Positions 32,316 to 43,300 of a stretch of DNA of 64,000 nucleotides are shown here, in pieces. Location of the stretch: assembly GCF_002953255.1 (NCBI RefSeq), contig NZ_CP026498.1, positions 5,171,941-5,235,940 of the forward strand, written 5' to 3'. A program made the position numbers and the translations under genes. Source of the DNA: Streptomyces sp. CB01881 (GTDB taxonomy: Bacteria; Actinomycetota; Actinomycetes; Streptomycetales; Streptomycetaceae). Each line of letters begins with the position of its first letter. The first letter of the stretch is position 1. The notes under the pieces were generated by a model, which saw nothing but the letters and a program-made list of their open reading frames with translations, was not told the origin of the DNA and made no database searches.

Positions 32316-33750
32316 CCCGGCTCTCCCGGACCACCGTGACCCGGATCTGCCCCGGGTAGGTCAGCTCCTGCGCCACCTGCTTGGCGACCTCGCGGGCGAT
32401 CACCTGCGCCCCGAGGTCGTCCACCTCCTCCGGCCGCACCATCACCCGCACCTCGCGGCCGGCCTGCATCGCGTACACCTTGGCCACCCCGTCGTGCGCC
32501 CGGGCGATCTCCTCCAGCCGCTCCAGCCGCCGGACGTACACCTCCAGCGACTCCTTGCGCGCGCCCGGCCGGCCGGCCGAGCAGGCGTCGGCCGCCTGGG
32601 TCAGCACCGCCTCGACCGTCCGCGGCTCCACCTCGCCGTGGTGCGCCGCGATCGCGTGCACCACGTCCGCCGGCTCGCCGTGCCGCCGCGCGAACTCCGC
32701 CCCCACCGCCGCGTGGCTGCCTTCGGCCTCGTGCGTCATCGCCTTGCCGATGTCGTGCAGCAGCGCCGCACGGCGCACCGGCTCCGGGTCCACCCCGAGC
32801 TCGGCGGCCATCATGCCGCCCAGGTGCGCCGACTCCACCAGGTGCCCGAGCACGTTCTGCCCGTACGAGGCCCGGTAGCGCAGGGTGCCGAGGGTGCGGA
32901 CCAGTTCCGGGTGCATCGCGCCGACCTTCACCGCCAGCAGCGCGTCCTCGCCGGCCCGGACGCAGCGCAGCGCGACCTCCTCGCGGCTGCGCTCGTAGAT
33001 GTGCTCGATCCGCAGCGGGTGGATCCGGCCGTCCTCGACCAGCTGTTCCAGGGTCAGCCGGGCGGTCTCCCGGCGGACCGGGTCGAAGCACGAGAGCTGC
33101 ACCGCGGCCGGGGTGTCGTCGATGATCAGATTGACGCCGGTGACCGCCTCGAAGGCGCGGATGTTGCGGCCCTCGCGGCCGATGATCCGGCCCTTCATCT
33201 CCTCGTTCGGCAGCCGGAACACCGACACCGCCGTCTCGGCGGTCTGCTCGGCCGCCAGCCGCTGGACGGCCCCGGCGACGATTCCCCGGGCCCGCTCCTC
33301 GCCCTCCTCCTTGGCCGCCCGCTCGATCTCCCGGACGGTGACGGCGGCCTCGCGCCGGGCCTGCGCCTCGGCCTCCCGGACGAGTTGGGCCCTGGCCTGG
33401 TCGGCCGAGAGCCCGGCGGCCTGCTCCAGCGCCGTCGAACGGCGGCGCACCAGCTCGGCCGCATCGCGCCCGGCCTGCTCCAACGCGGCCGCCCGCTCGG
33501 CGAGTTCGCCCTCCCGCGCGGCGAGCCGGCGCAGCTCCTCGGTCAACCGCTGCTCGCGCCGGTCGAGTTCGGCCCGCAGCTGCCCGGCCTGCTCCTCGGC
33601 CCAGCGCCGGGCCCGCTCGGTCTCGGCCGCGGCGCGCCGCTGCGCGCCCTGGAGGCGTCTGGCCATCAGCCAGGACGACACGACGACGGCGACCAGCACC
33701 ACCGCCGAGAGCAGGGAGGCGACCGTTGCGGTGCTCAGCGCGATCCTCAT
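32296..33750 (-). CDS. rny: Ribonuclease Y
   Basis: Membrane-anchored endoribonuclease that starts mRNA decay. 484 aa from the ATG at 33750, chosen because GGGGAG lies 8 nt upstream; a GTG nine bases earlier is the alternative. Order: N-terminal membrane helix (ASLLSAVVLVAVVVSSWL), long coiled coil to about residue 190 rich in Arg/Glu/Ala, KH domain (GRIIGREGRNIRAFE), HD domain with the metal motif ALLHDIGKA and HHGEVEP, and the family C-terminal region. It lies upstream of nothing on its strand and ends inside the convergent monooxygenase gene. Confidence 0.93.
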   Translation of the reverse strand: MRIALSTATVASLLSAVVLVAVVVSSWLMARRLQGAQRRAAAETERARRWAEEQAGQLRAELDRREQRLTEELRRLAAREGELAERAAALEQAGRDAAELVRRRSTALEQAAGLSADQARAQLVREAEAQARREAAVTVREIERAAKEEGEERARGIVAGAVQRLAAEQTAETAVSVFRLPNEEMKGRIIGREGRNIRAFEAVTGVNLIIDDTPAAVQLSCFDPVRRETARLTLEQLVEDGRIHPLRIEHIYERSREEVALRCVRAGEDALLAVKVGAMHPELVRTLGTLRYRASYGQNVLGHLVESAHLGGMMAAELGVDPEPVRRAALLHDIGKAMTHEAEGSHAAVGAEFARRHGEPADVVHAIAAHHGEVEPRTVEAVLTQAADACSAGRPGARKESLEVYVRRLERLEEIARAHDGVAKVYAMQAGREVRVMVRPEEVDDLGAQVIAREVAKQVAQELTYPGQIRVTVVRESRVTEVAR

Positions 33751-33937
33751 CCTGGCCACTCCCCGTCCCTGCACGGCACGCCGTCCGGGACCAACCGCGA
33801 CCGGGCGCGGGCATGCCTGCCCGCGGCGCGACCGGGGCGTGATCGACGCGCTCCCGCACTGAGTGCGAGGCTAAGCGCAGGTTACGAAACGGTCAAGACT
33901 GGCCTGGGGCTTGGCGAACTCCCCCACCGCGCGGCCC

Positions 33938-34927
33938 TCACTCCCAGCCGTCGGCGGATGCTCCGTCCACGTCCTCTTCCTCCGGGCCCGCCACGGAGGC
34001 CTCGTCGTCCAGCGCCTCCCGGACCACCCGGAAGGCGAGGCCCTCGGAGTAGCCGCGCCGGGCCAGCACGCCGACCAGCCGGCGCATCCGGGCCTGCCGC
34101 TCCAGCCCGCGGGTCGCCCGGAGCTTGCGCTCGACCAGCGCCCGGGCCGCCTCGGTCTCGTCGTCGTGGTCGAGCTGCGCCACGGCCTGCTCGACCAGCT
34201 CGCCGGCCACGCCCTTGGTCCGCAGCTCCTGGGCCAGCGCCCGCCGGGAGAGGCCCCGGACGGCGTGCCGGGACTCCACCCAGGCCCGGGCGAAGGCCGC
34301 GTCGTCGATCAGCCCGACCTCCTCCAGCCGGGTCAGCACCTGTTCGGCGACCTCGTCCGGGATCTCCCGCTTGCGCAGGGCGTCGGCGAGCTGCTTGCGG
34401 CTCTTGGCCGCCCCGGTGAGCAGCCGCAGGCAGATGTCCCGCGCACGGGCCTCGGGGTCGGCCGGTTCCTCGGCCCTGGTCGCACGCGCCGCCCGGCGCG
34501 GCTTCTCCGCCGTGCCGTCGCCGACCGGCTCCCCCGACGCCGCCGCGTCCGTCCGGGCCCGCGTCCGGGCGCGACGGCTGCGCGGCCCGGCAGCGGAGGA
34601 GGCGGGGGCGGCCACACCCCCGTGACCGGCCGCCCCTTCCCCGGCCCGGTGGCCGGGGGACTCCTCCTCCGCCAGCGCCGAGCGCCGCCGGCGCCGCCCG
34701 GCGGGCAGCTCGGACGCGGACACCAGACCGAGCCCGTCGACCGGCTCCCCCGGACCCGCCGACCGCTCGGGCCGCTCCCGCCGCGCGGGGCGCTCCGACC
34801 GCTCGGGCCGCGCCGACCACGAGGCCGGCTCCGGCTCCGGATCCGCCACTGCGGCGAACCAGTCCGGCGGGCCGTAGTCGTCGTCCTCCGGGCCCGCCGG
34901 GCCGCCGCTCACCATGTCGTCCTGCAT
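33938..34927 (-). CDS. recX: RecA regulator RecX
   Basis: Inhibits RecA filament extension. 329 aa, about twice the usual length: residues 1 to about 155 form a low-complexity Arg/Pro/Glu/Ala extension, and the RecX three-helix repeats start at ARDICLRLLTGAAKSRKQLADAL. Further core motifs are VGLIDDAAFARAWVESR and RRLVGVLARRGYSEGLAFRVV. The ATG at 34927 lies 7 nt after the recA stop, so it is the second gene of a recA-recX operon. No strong ribosome site is seen, which fits translational coupling and low expression. Confidence 0.93.
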   Translation of the reverse strand: MQDDMVSGGPAGPEDDDYGPPDWFAAVADPEPEPASWSARPERSERPARRERPERSAGPGEPVDGLGLVSASELPAGRRRRRSALAEEESPGHRAGEGAAGHGGVAAPASSAAGPRSRRARTRARTDAAASGEPVGDGTAEKPRRAARATRAEEPADPEARARDICLRLLTGAAKSRKQLADALRKREIPDEVAEQVLTRLEEVGLIDDAAFARAWVESRHAVRGLSRRALAQELRTKGVAGELVEQAVAQLDHDDETEAARALVERKLRATRGLERQARMRRLVGVLARRGYSEGLAFRVVREALDDEASVAGPEEEDVDGASADGWE

Positions 34928-34934
34928 CAACGGC

Positions 34935-36050
<1,116 letters not shown>

Positions 36051-36168
36051 GGCTTCCACCCTCGGGTTCTGTGCTGTGCGCTTCATCGTCCTCGACGCTA
36101 GCGCGTCCCACTGACAAACGGCCCTGACCGGGCTCGGCCTGTGGAAAACTCCTCGCCGGAGAGTACAA

Positions 36169-36183
36169 AGAACACCTGTTCGA
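36169..36183 (-). promoter_or_regulatory. LexA (SOS) box upstream of recA
   Basis: GAACACCTGTTC matches the core GAAC-N4-GTTC exactly and is followed by G on the plus strand. It is 120 nt upstream of the recA ATG, inside the 154-bp gap between the recA start and the AI-2E-type gene. Confidence 0.88.
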
Positions 36184-36204
36184 TTCAAGCCTAGCCCGTT
36201 CGGA

Positions 36205-37647
36205 CTACCGCGCCCCGGCCCCGCCCTCCGGCCCCCGGTCGGCGCCCGGCCGCTGGCCGGAGGCCTGATCCGGCTCCTGGCCCGGGTCCCGAACCGCTCC
36301 CCGGATCGGGTCCCGCGCGGAGCCCTCACCGGCACGCCGGCCGTCGCCGAGGCCGTCCCCCCGGCGGTCGTCCGGGCCCGCCCCGGCCCCGACCATCCGC
36401 CGCAGCCGGCGCGCCGCCTCCCGGCGCAGCTCCCGCCGCACGCGCCGCTGCGCCCCCCGGTCGATCCGCAGGTCGGTGGCCACCTCGTACCGGCGCACGT
36501 ACGTCCCGACGAACCCCTGCAGGGTGGCCGCCGCCGGGATGGCGATCAGCGCCCCCACCGCTCCGAGCAGCGCCGCCCCGGCGATCACCGCGCCGAACGC
36601 CACCGCCGGGTGCACGTCCACCGTCCTGGCGGTGATCCGCGGGTGCAGCAGGTAGTTCTCGACCTGCTGGTAGACGACCACGAACACCAGCACCCAGAGC
36701 GCGTCCACCGGCTCCACCGTGAGCGCGACCAGCACCGGCAGCGCGCCCGCCAGGTACGTCCCGATGGTGGGCACGAACTGCGACATGACGCCGACCCAGA
36801 CCGCCAGCGCCACCGAGTAGGGCAGGTCCAGCGCGGCGAACATCACCCAGTGCGCGAGCGCCGACGCCACCGCGAGCAGCGCCCGGGAGTAGAGGTAGCC
36901 GCCGGTCTTGGCCAGCGCGATCTCCCAGGCCCGCAGCACCTCGCCCTGCTTGGCGGGCGGCAGCAGCGAGCAGACCGTGCGGCGCACCCGGGGGCCCTCG
37001 GCGGTGAAGTAGAAGGTGAAGAGGCCGACCGTGAAGGCCTGGAAGAGCCCGCCGATCAGGGTGGAGGAGACGCCCCAGACGTTGTCGGCCGCCTGCTGGG
37101 CGTAGGTCTCGATGGCACCGGAGTCCTTGAGCAGCTTCTTCTGCAGCTCGTCCAGCGAGAGGTCCTGCTGGAAGGTCCGGTTGACCCACTTGATCAGGCT
37201 GTCGAGCAGGTGCGGGAGGTCCACCGCGATCTTCGCCACCTGGTCGACCAGCAGGGTGCCGAGCGCGGCCAGGAAGCCCGCCACCGCGACCGCCAGCGCG
37301 ACGAAGACCAGGAAGGTGCCGACGCCCCTGCGCACCCCGCGGGCCGCCATCCGGTCCACGGCCGGCTCCAGCGCCAGCGAGAGGAAGAAGGCGACCAGCA
37401 GCATCACGAAGAGGTCGATCAGCTGGTGGAAGGCCCAGTCGGCGAGCTGGAACAGTCCGACCAGGAGCAGCGCCAGCACCATCGCGCGGGGCAGCCAGCG
37501 CGGCATCCCGGTGCCCCAGAGCCCGTCGGCCACTCCCCGGGCCGGCTCCGCCGCGGGTGTGGTGCCGGTGGCGGGCGGCGGGCCCGCGGCCTCGTCGACG
37601 GCACGCGCCGACCTGTCCGAATTCTGTGCTTCTGGGCTGCTTGTCAC
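36205..37647 (-). CDS. AI-2E family transporter-like membrane protein
   Basis: 480 aa from the GTG at 37647 (an ATG at 37665 is an alternative; neither has a clear ribosome site). The family pattern of paired N-terminal helices ([37 protein letters not shown]) is followed by a long periplasmic loop and C-terminal helices with [35 protein letters not shown] and [14 protein letters not shown]. The last 85 residues form a charged Arg/Gly/Asp tail. Relatives export quorum signals, ions or drugs; the substrate here is unknown. Confidence 0.88.
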   Translation of the reverse strand: MTSSPEAQNSDRSARAVDEAAGPPPATGTTPAAEPARGVADGLWGTGMPRWLPRAMVLALLLVGLFQLADWAFHQLIDLFVMLLVAFFLSLALEPAVDRMAARGVRRGVGTFLVFVALAVAVAGFLAALGTLLVDQVAKIAVDLPHLLDSLIKWVNRTFQQDLSLDELQKKLLKDSGAIETYAQQAADNVWGVSSTLIGGLFQAFTVGLFTFYFTAEGPRVRRTVCSLLPPAKQGEVLRAWEIALAKTGGYLYSRALLAVASALAHWVMFAALDLPYSVALAVWVGVMSQFVPTIGTYLAGALPVLVALTVEPVDALWVLVFVVVYQQVENYLLHPRITARTVDVHPAVAFGAVIAGAALLGAVGALIAIPAAATLQGFVGTYVRRYEVATDLRIDRGAQRRVRRELRREAARRLRRMVGAGAGPDDRRGDGLGDGRRAGEGSARDPIRGAVRDPGQEPDQASGQRPGADRGPEGGAGAR

Positions 37648-37704
37648 CCGGACAGTCTGTCCCATGCCCGATGCCCGTCCGAGCACCGGGCGCCGGGCAC
37701 CCGT

Positions 37705-37899
37705 TCAGCGCAGCAGCGCCGACACCCCCTGGGTGTCACAGACCACCCGCCAGACGTCCTTGGCCTCCCAGCCCGCCTCCAGCGCCTGACGCACCGTCCG
37801 CCCGCCCAGCTCGGTCATCATGTGATCGGCGGCGAAGGACTCCGCGTACACCTCACCGAAGTGCTCGTACATCCGTCGCCAGAACTCCGTCAGCCTCAT
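37705..37899 (-). CDS. DUF3046 family protein
   Basis: 64 aa, beginning MRLTEFWRRMYEHFGEVYAESFA, given here by its ends MRLTEFW and VYAESFA, with the family features WEAKDVWRVVCD and a C-terminal Leu-Leu-Arg. A small conserved actinobacterial protein of unknown function, often found near recA. The ATG at 37899 is preferred over a GTG six bases earlier. Confidence 0.9.
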   Translation of the reverse strand: MRLTEFWRRMYEHFGEVYAESFAADHMMTELGGRTVRQALEAGWEAKDVWRVVCDTQGVSALLR

Positions 37900-37932
37900 G
37901 CCCACCAGTATCCCGGACCGGGCTCCGCAGGC

Positions 37933-38496
37933 TCAGGCCTTCCAGTCGGCCGCCTCCAGCGCGTACTCGACCTCGCCGTGCTCGCTTCCGGGGATCCGCT
38001 CGGGGTAGTCCTCGTGGAACGTCCGGACGTAGCGCAGACCGCTCTTCTCCATCACCCGCCGCGAGCCGCTGTTGACCGCCATCGTGTACGCCACCACCCG
38101 TCGCACGCCGAGTTCGGTGAAGCCGTGGCGGACCAGCGCCCGCGCCCCCTCGGTGGCGTACCCGTGCCCCCAGGCCGGCCGGCGCAGCCGGTAGCCGAGC
38201 TCGACCTCGCTCCGGCCCGTCGGGTCCTGGGGATCCGTCGGGCGGAACTCGAACCAGCCCAGGAAGGCCCCGCCGTCGCGCTCCTCGGCCGCCCACCAGC
38301 TGAGGTCGCCGTACCGCTCGTAGTGCGCGAGGTAGAGCGGCAGCACCGTGTCCTCGACCACCTCGCGCGGGGTGGCCCGGCCGCCGGTGAGGTAGCGCAT
38401 CACCTCGGGGTCGCCGTCGAGCTCCACGAGGCGGTCGGCGTCGGCGGAGGTGAAGCGGCGCAGGACCAGCCGCTCGGTGGCGAGGTATACGGTCAT
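37933..38496 (-). CDS. GNAT family N-acetyltransferase
   Basis: 187 aa of the RimJ/RimL-like subgroup (Acetyltransf_3). It starts MTVYLATERLVLRRF, has VELGYRLRRPAWGHGYATEG as the acetyl-CoA binding strand and loop, then VAYTMAVNSGSRRVMEKSGLRYV. The acceptor is unknown; relatives acetylate ribosomal protein N termini or small amines. It lies on the same strand as DUF3046, 33 nt upstream. Confidence 0.9.
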   Translation of the reverse strand: MTVYLATERLVLRRFTSADADRLVELDGDPEVMRYLTGGRATPREVVEDTVLPLYLAHYERYGDLSWWAAEERDGGAFLGWFEFRPTDPQDPTGRSEVELGYRLRRPAWGHGYATEGARALVRHGFTELGVRRVVAYTMAVNSGSRRVMEKSGLRYVRTFHEDYPERIPGSEHGEVEYALEAADWKA

Positions 38497-38561
38497 CCCC
38501 CGATCGTCACCCGTCGTGCCCCGCCCGTCACCTGGTTTTCGCCGGCCTGCCGCACCCGCGC

Positions 38562-40145
38562 TCAGTGGGGCAGGGCGAGCGTGCCCGCGCCGTAGTACTC
38601 GCGGTCGCCGCAGCCGAGCGGCCCGGGCGGGCAGGCGGCCGCCGCGGTGGCCGCCAGCAGGGCCGCGAGCCGGTCCGAGCCCCAGTCCGGGTGGAGCGCG
38701 GCGGCCACCGCGACCGCGCCGGTGACGTGCGCCGCGGACATCGAGGTGCCCGCCAGCGCCGCGTACTGCCCGCCGGGCCAGTCCGAGACGACCGCGCCGT
38801 GCGCCCCGGCGTCCGGGTCCCCGCCGGGGGCGGCCAGGGAGACCCTGCCGCGCCCGTAGTTGGAGTACGCCGACGGGCCGCCGTCGCGGTCGACGGCGGT
38901 CACCGTGACCACCCCGGGCAGCTCGCCGGGCAGCCGGATGCACTCGGTGCCGAGGTACCGGGACTGCGCCGGGCCGGAGACGCGGTCGTTGGGGCTGCGG
39001 TCGTCGGCGCGGGGGGCGCCGAGGTCCTGTCCGTCGTTGCCGGCCGAGGCCACCACGACCGCGCCCTGCCGCCGGGCGTAGCCGACCGCCCGGTCGACCG
39101 CCGCGGTCAGCGCGGCCTGGTCGGGGTCCTGCGGGCAGTTGTACTTCCACGGGTCGGCGAAGTAGCTGTTGTTGATCGCCCTGGCGCCGTGGTCGGCGGC
39201 CCAGAGCATGCCGCAGACGATGTTCTCCGCGTAGTACTGGCCGAGCGGGCCGAGCAGCCGGACGGCGGCGATCCGGACACCGGGGGCCACGCCGCTGACG
39301 CCGTGGCCGTCCCGGGCGGCGCCGACGATCCCGGCGACGTGGGTGCCGTGGCCGCTCTCGCCGACGCCGGGGTCGGGCCGCCAGGCGCCGGTCCGGGCGT
39401 CGGGGCGGCCGTCGGCGCAGGAGGCGGAGCTCTTCGGGTCGACGGCGGCGCGCAGGTCCGGGTGGCTGTCGTCGACGCCGGAGTCGAGCACCGCCACCAG
39501 CACCTTGCGCAGCGCGTCCGCGGAGGGCTCCCCCGGGCCCGGGGAGGGGGTGCGCAGCAGGGTGGGCGAGGTGTCGCCGGCCGGGCCGCCGGGCGCGCCG
39601 AGCATGGCGAGGTTCCAGGCGTCGCGCTCGCCCGGGTCGGCCACGGTGGCGGTGGCGTCGTCCCCGAGGTCGGCGCTGCGGCTCCCGCCCGTTCCGGGGC
39701 CGCCGTCGGCGCTGCGGCCGCGGTCGGCCCGGTCGGCGCCGGTCCCCGCGCCGAAGTCCCCCGTGCCGTCCAGCGGCCGGGGCGGGCTCGGCACCGGCGC
39801 GGTCCGGGTGGCACCGGCCGCGGCCACCCCGGGCCGGGCCCGGACCTTGTCGGCGAAGCCGCCGGGGGCGTACGCGAGCACGGCCCCGATCTGCGGGTAC
39901 TCCTGGACGACCTGTCCGCCGGCGGCCCGCGCCTCGGCCCCCGCCCTGGCGGCGCCGGCGGCGTCCTCCTGCTCGGCCAGCACCAGGTAGCTGAGGTAGG
40001 ACCGGCCGGGCCCGGCCACGTACGGGACGGCGCCGCCGGCCACCAGCGCGGTGAGCAGCATGGCGAGCAGTGCCCGCAGGGGGCCGCGGGCCCGGTGCGG
40101 TCCGGCCTGAACGGGACCGCTGCCGGACGGGTGCGCCTGCGCCAT
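38562..40145 (-). CDS. Secreted subtilisin-like serine protease (S8)
   Basis: 527 aa. N-terminal hydrophobic signal segment (LRALLAMLLTALVAGGAV), an I9-like propeptide region (SYLVLAEQE ... GAVLAYAPGGFADKVRARPGV), an Ala/Asp/Gly-rich linker, then the peptidase domain. Catalytic Asp221 lies in AVLDSGVDDSHPD, His269 in GHGTHVAG and Ser468 in GTSMSAAH; the oxyanion Asn is in AINNSYF. No cell-wall anchor or C-terminal helix is seen, so it is probably released. The substrate is unknown. Confidence 0.92.
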   Translation of the reverse strand: MAQAHPSGSGPVQAGPHRARGPLRALLAMLLTALVAGGAVPYVAGPGRSYLSYLVLAEQEDAAGAARAGAEARAAGGQVVQEYPQIGAVLAYAPGGFADKVRARPGVAAAGATRTAPVPSPPRPLDGTGDFGAGTGADRADRGRSADGGPGTGGSRSADLGDDATATVADPGERDAWNLAMLGAPGGPAGDTSPTLLRTPSPGPGEPSADALRKVLVAVLDSGVDDSHPDLRAAVDPKSSASCADGRPDARTGAWRPDPGVGESGHGTHVAGIVGAARDGHGVSGVAPGVRIAAVRLLGPLGQYYAENIVCGMLWAADHGARAINNSYFADPWKYNCPQDPDQAALTAAVDRAVGYARRQGAVVVASAGNDGQDLGAPRADDRSPNDRVSGPAQSRYLGTECIRLPGELPGVVTVTAVDRDGGPSAYSNYGRGRVSLAAPGGDPDAGAHGAVVSDWPGGQYAALAGTSMSAAHVTGAVAVAAALHPDWGSDRLAALLAATAAAACPPGPLGCGDREYYGAGTLALPH

Positions 40146-40230
40146 GGCACGGTCTCCGCTCGTCGGTCCCGGTCGGTCACGGGAGGCCCGGTGGTCACGG
40201 GGGTGTGGCTGTCCTGGAAGAGCCCTGTGT

Positions 40231-40285
40231 CTGAATCATCACCATATGAGCTGATAGTCTTCTTTGCCTTTTTTAACTCCACCGG
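40231..40285. other. AT-rich island in the subtilase-lhr divergent promoter
   Basis: This 55-bp stretch (with CATATGA, GATAGTCTTC and CTTTTTT) is far less GC-rich than everything around it. It lies in the 218-bp gap between two divergent genes (starts at 40145 and 40364), and is most likely promoter DNA for one or both. No defined sigma-factor hexamers are claimed. Confidence 0.45.
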
Positions 40286-40363
40286 ACGGCGCGCGGACGA
40301 CGCCCCGGCCGCCCACCGCCCGCCGGCCCGCCCGTTGTCAGTGCCACCCGGCACCATGGGGGC

Positions 40364-43300
40364 ATGGCGCCGCAGACCCACCCCCAGCCGCCCGCCGACC
40401 CCCTGGCCGGTTTCGCCCCGGCCACCCGGGCCTGGTTCACGGGGGCCTTCCACGCGCCCACCACCGCCCAGGCCGAGGCCTGGCACGCCATCGGGCAGGG
40501 GACGGACGTCCTGGTGGTCGCCCCCACCGGCTCCGGAAAGACGCTCGCCGCCTTCCTCTCCGCCCTGGACCGCCTCAGCAGCACCCCGGCGCCCGCCGAA
40601 CCGAAGCGCCGCTGCCGCGTCCTCTACATCTCGCCGCTCAAGGCCCTCGCCGTCGACGTCGAGCGCAACCTCCGCGCCCCGCTGGCCGGCCTGCGCCAGG
40701 CCTCCGTCCGGCTCGGCCTGCCCGAGCCCGACGTCCAGGTCGGCATCCGTTCCGGCGACACCCCGGCCGCCGACCGCCGCCGCTTCGCCATCCACCCGCC
40801 GGACATCCTGATCACCACCCCCGAGTCGCTCTTCCTGCTGCTCACCTCCGCGTCCCGCGAGGCCCTGCGCGGCATCGACACCGTGATCCTGGACGAGGTG
40901 CACGCCGTCGCCGGTACCAAGCGCGGCGCCCACCTCGCGCTCTCGCTGGAGCGGCTGGACGAGCTGCTGGAGCGCCCGGCCCGCCGGATCGGCCTCTCCG
41001 CCACCGTCCGCCCGGTCGAGGAGGTGGCCCGCTTCCTCAGCCCGCAGCGCGGCGCCACCGTCGTCCAGCCCGCCGCCGCCAAGGAGTTCGACCTCTCGGT
41101 GGTCGTCCCCGTCCCCGACCTGGACGACCTCCCGGCCGCCCCCGGCATCGGCGGCGCCCCCGACGGCGACCCGGCCCGGCCTGGGGTACCTCCCGGCCGC
41201 CAGGCCGGGGGCGCCTCGATCTGGCCGCACGTCGAGGAGCGGATCGTCGACCTGGTCCAGGCCCACCGCTCGACCATCGTCTTCGCCAACTCCCGCCGCC
41301 TCGCCGAGCGGCTCTGCAACCGCCTCAACGAGATCGCCGTCGAACGGGCCACCGGCACCGCCCCCGCCGAGGCGCACGCGCCCGCCCAGCTGATGGGCGG
41401 CTCCGGCGCGGCCAGGGGCGCCCCGCCGGTGATCGCCCGCGCCCACCACGGCTCGGTCTCCAAGGAGCAGCGCACCCTGGTCGAGGAGGAGCTCAAGGCG
41501 GGCCGGCTGCCCGCCGTGGTCGCCACCTCCAGCCTGGAGCTGGGCATCGACATGGGCGCCGTCGAGCTGGTCGTCCAGGTCGAGTCCCCGCCCTCGGTCG
41601 CCTCCGGCCTCCAGCGGGTCGGCCGGGCCGGCCACCAGGTCGGCGCGGTCTCCACCGGCGTCTTCTTCCCCAAGTACCGGGGCGACCTCGTCCAGTCCGC
41701 CGTGGTCACCGAGCGGATGCGGGCCGGCCGGATCGAGGCGCTGCGCATCCCGCGCAACCCGCTGGACGTGCTGGCCCAGCAGCTGGTCGCGATGACGGCG
41801 CTGGACACCTGGCCGGTGGACGACCTGCTCGCCGTGGTCCGCCGGGCCGCGCCGTTCGCCGGCCTGCCGCAGTCCGCCTTCGACGCCGTGCTCGACATGC
41901 TGGCCGGCCGCTACCCCTCGGACGCCTTCGCCGAGCTGCGCCCCCGCCTGGTCTGGGACCGCGTGGCCGGCACCGTCACCGGCCGCCCCGGCGCCCAGCG
42001 GCTCGCCGTCACCTCCGGCGGCACCATCCCCGACCGCGGCCTGTTCGGCGTCTTCATCGCCGGCTCGACCGCGGCCGACTCGACAACGGGGCGCAAGGGC
42101 GGCGGAAGGGTCGGGGAGCTCGACGAGGAGATGGTCTACGAGTCCCGGGTCGGCGACGTCTTCACCCTCGGCACCACCTCCTGGCGGATCGAGGAGATCA
42201 CCCACGACAAGGTGCTGGTCACCCCGGCCCCCGGCGTCCCGGGCCGGCTCCCGTTCTGGAAGGGCGACACCCTCGGCCGCCCCCTCGAACTCGGCCGCGC
42301 CCTCGGCGCGTTCACCCGCGAGCTGGGCTCCATGGAGCCCGCGGCCGCCACCGCCCGGCTCCGGCAGGCCGGCCTGGACGACTGGGCGGCCGGCAACCTG
42401 CTCGACTACCTCACCGAGCAGCGCACGGCCTGCGGCCACCTCCCGGACGACCGCACCATCGTGGTCGAGCGCTTCCGGGACGAGCTGGGCGACTGGCGGA
42501 TCGTCATCCACTCCCCCTTCGGCGCCCAGGTGCACGCCCCCTGGGCCCTTGCCCTCGCCGCCCGGCTGCGCGAGAAGCACGGCCTCGACCCGCAGGTCAT
42601 GCACGCCGACGACGGCATCGTGCTCCGCCTGCCCGACGCCGACCTGCTGGCCCCCGACTTCGACTTCGGGAGCCCGGGCGGCGGGGCGGGTTCCGACGAC
42701 GCCCCGGTCGGCGCCGACGCCGCCCTGTTCGACCCGGGCGAGATCGAACGGCTCGTCACCGACCAGGTCGGCGGCTCGGCCCTGTTCGCCTCCCGCTTCC
42801 GCGAGTGCGCCGGCCGGGCCCTGCTGCTCCCCCGCCGCAGCCCCGGCCGCCGCACCCCGCTCTGGCAGCAGCGCCAGCGCGCCGCCCAACTCCTGGAGGT
42901 CGCCTCCGAGTACGGCTCCTTCCCGATCGTGCTGGAGGCCGTCCGCGAGTGCCTCCAGGACGTCTTCGACGTGCCCGGACTGGTCGAGCTGATGGGGGAC
43001 CTCGAATCCCGCGCCGTCCGCCTGGTCGAGGTCACCACCCCCGAGCCGTCCCCGTTCGCCCGCTCACTGCTCTTCGGCTACGTCGCCCAGTTCCTCTACG
43101 AGGGCGACTCCCCGCTCGCCGAGCGCCGCGCCGCCGCCCTCTCGCTCGACTCCCGGCTGCTCTCCGAACTGCTCGGCCAGGCCGAGCTGCGCGAACTGCT
43201 CGACCCGCAGGTCCTCGCCGAGCTGGAGGCCGAGCTCCAGCGCCTCACCCCCGAGCGCCGGACCAGGGACGCCGAGGGCGTCGCCGACGCGCTGCGCCTG

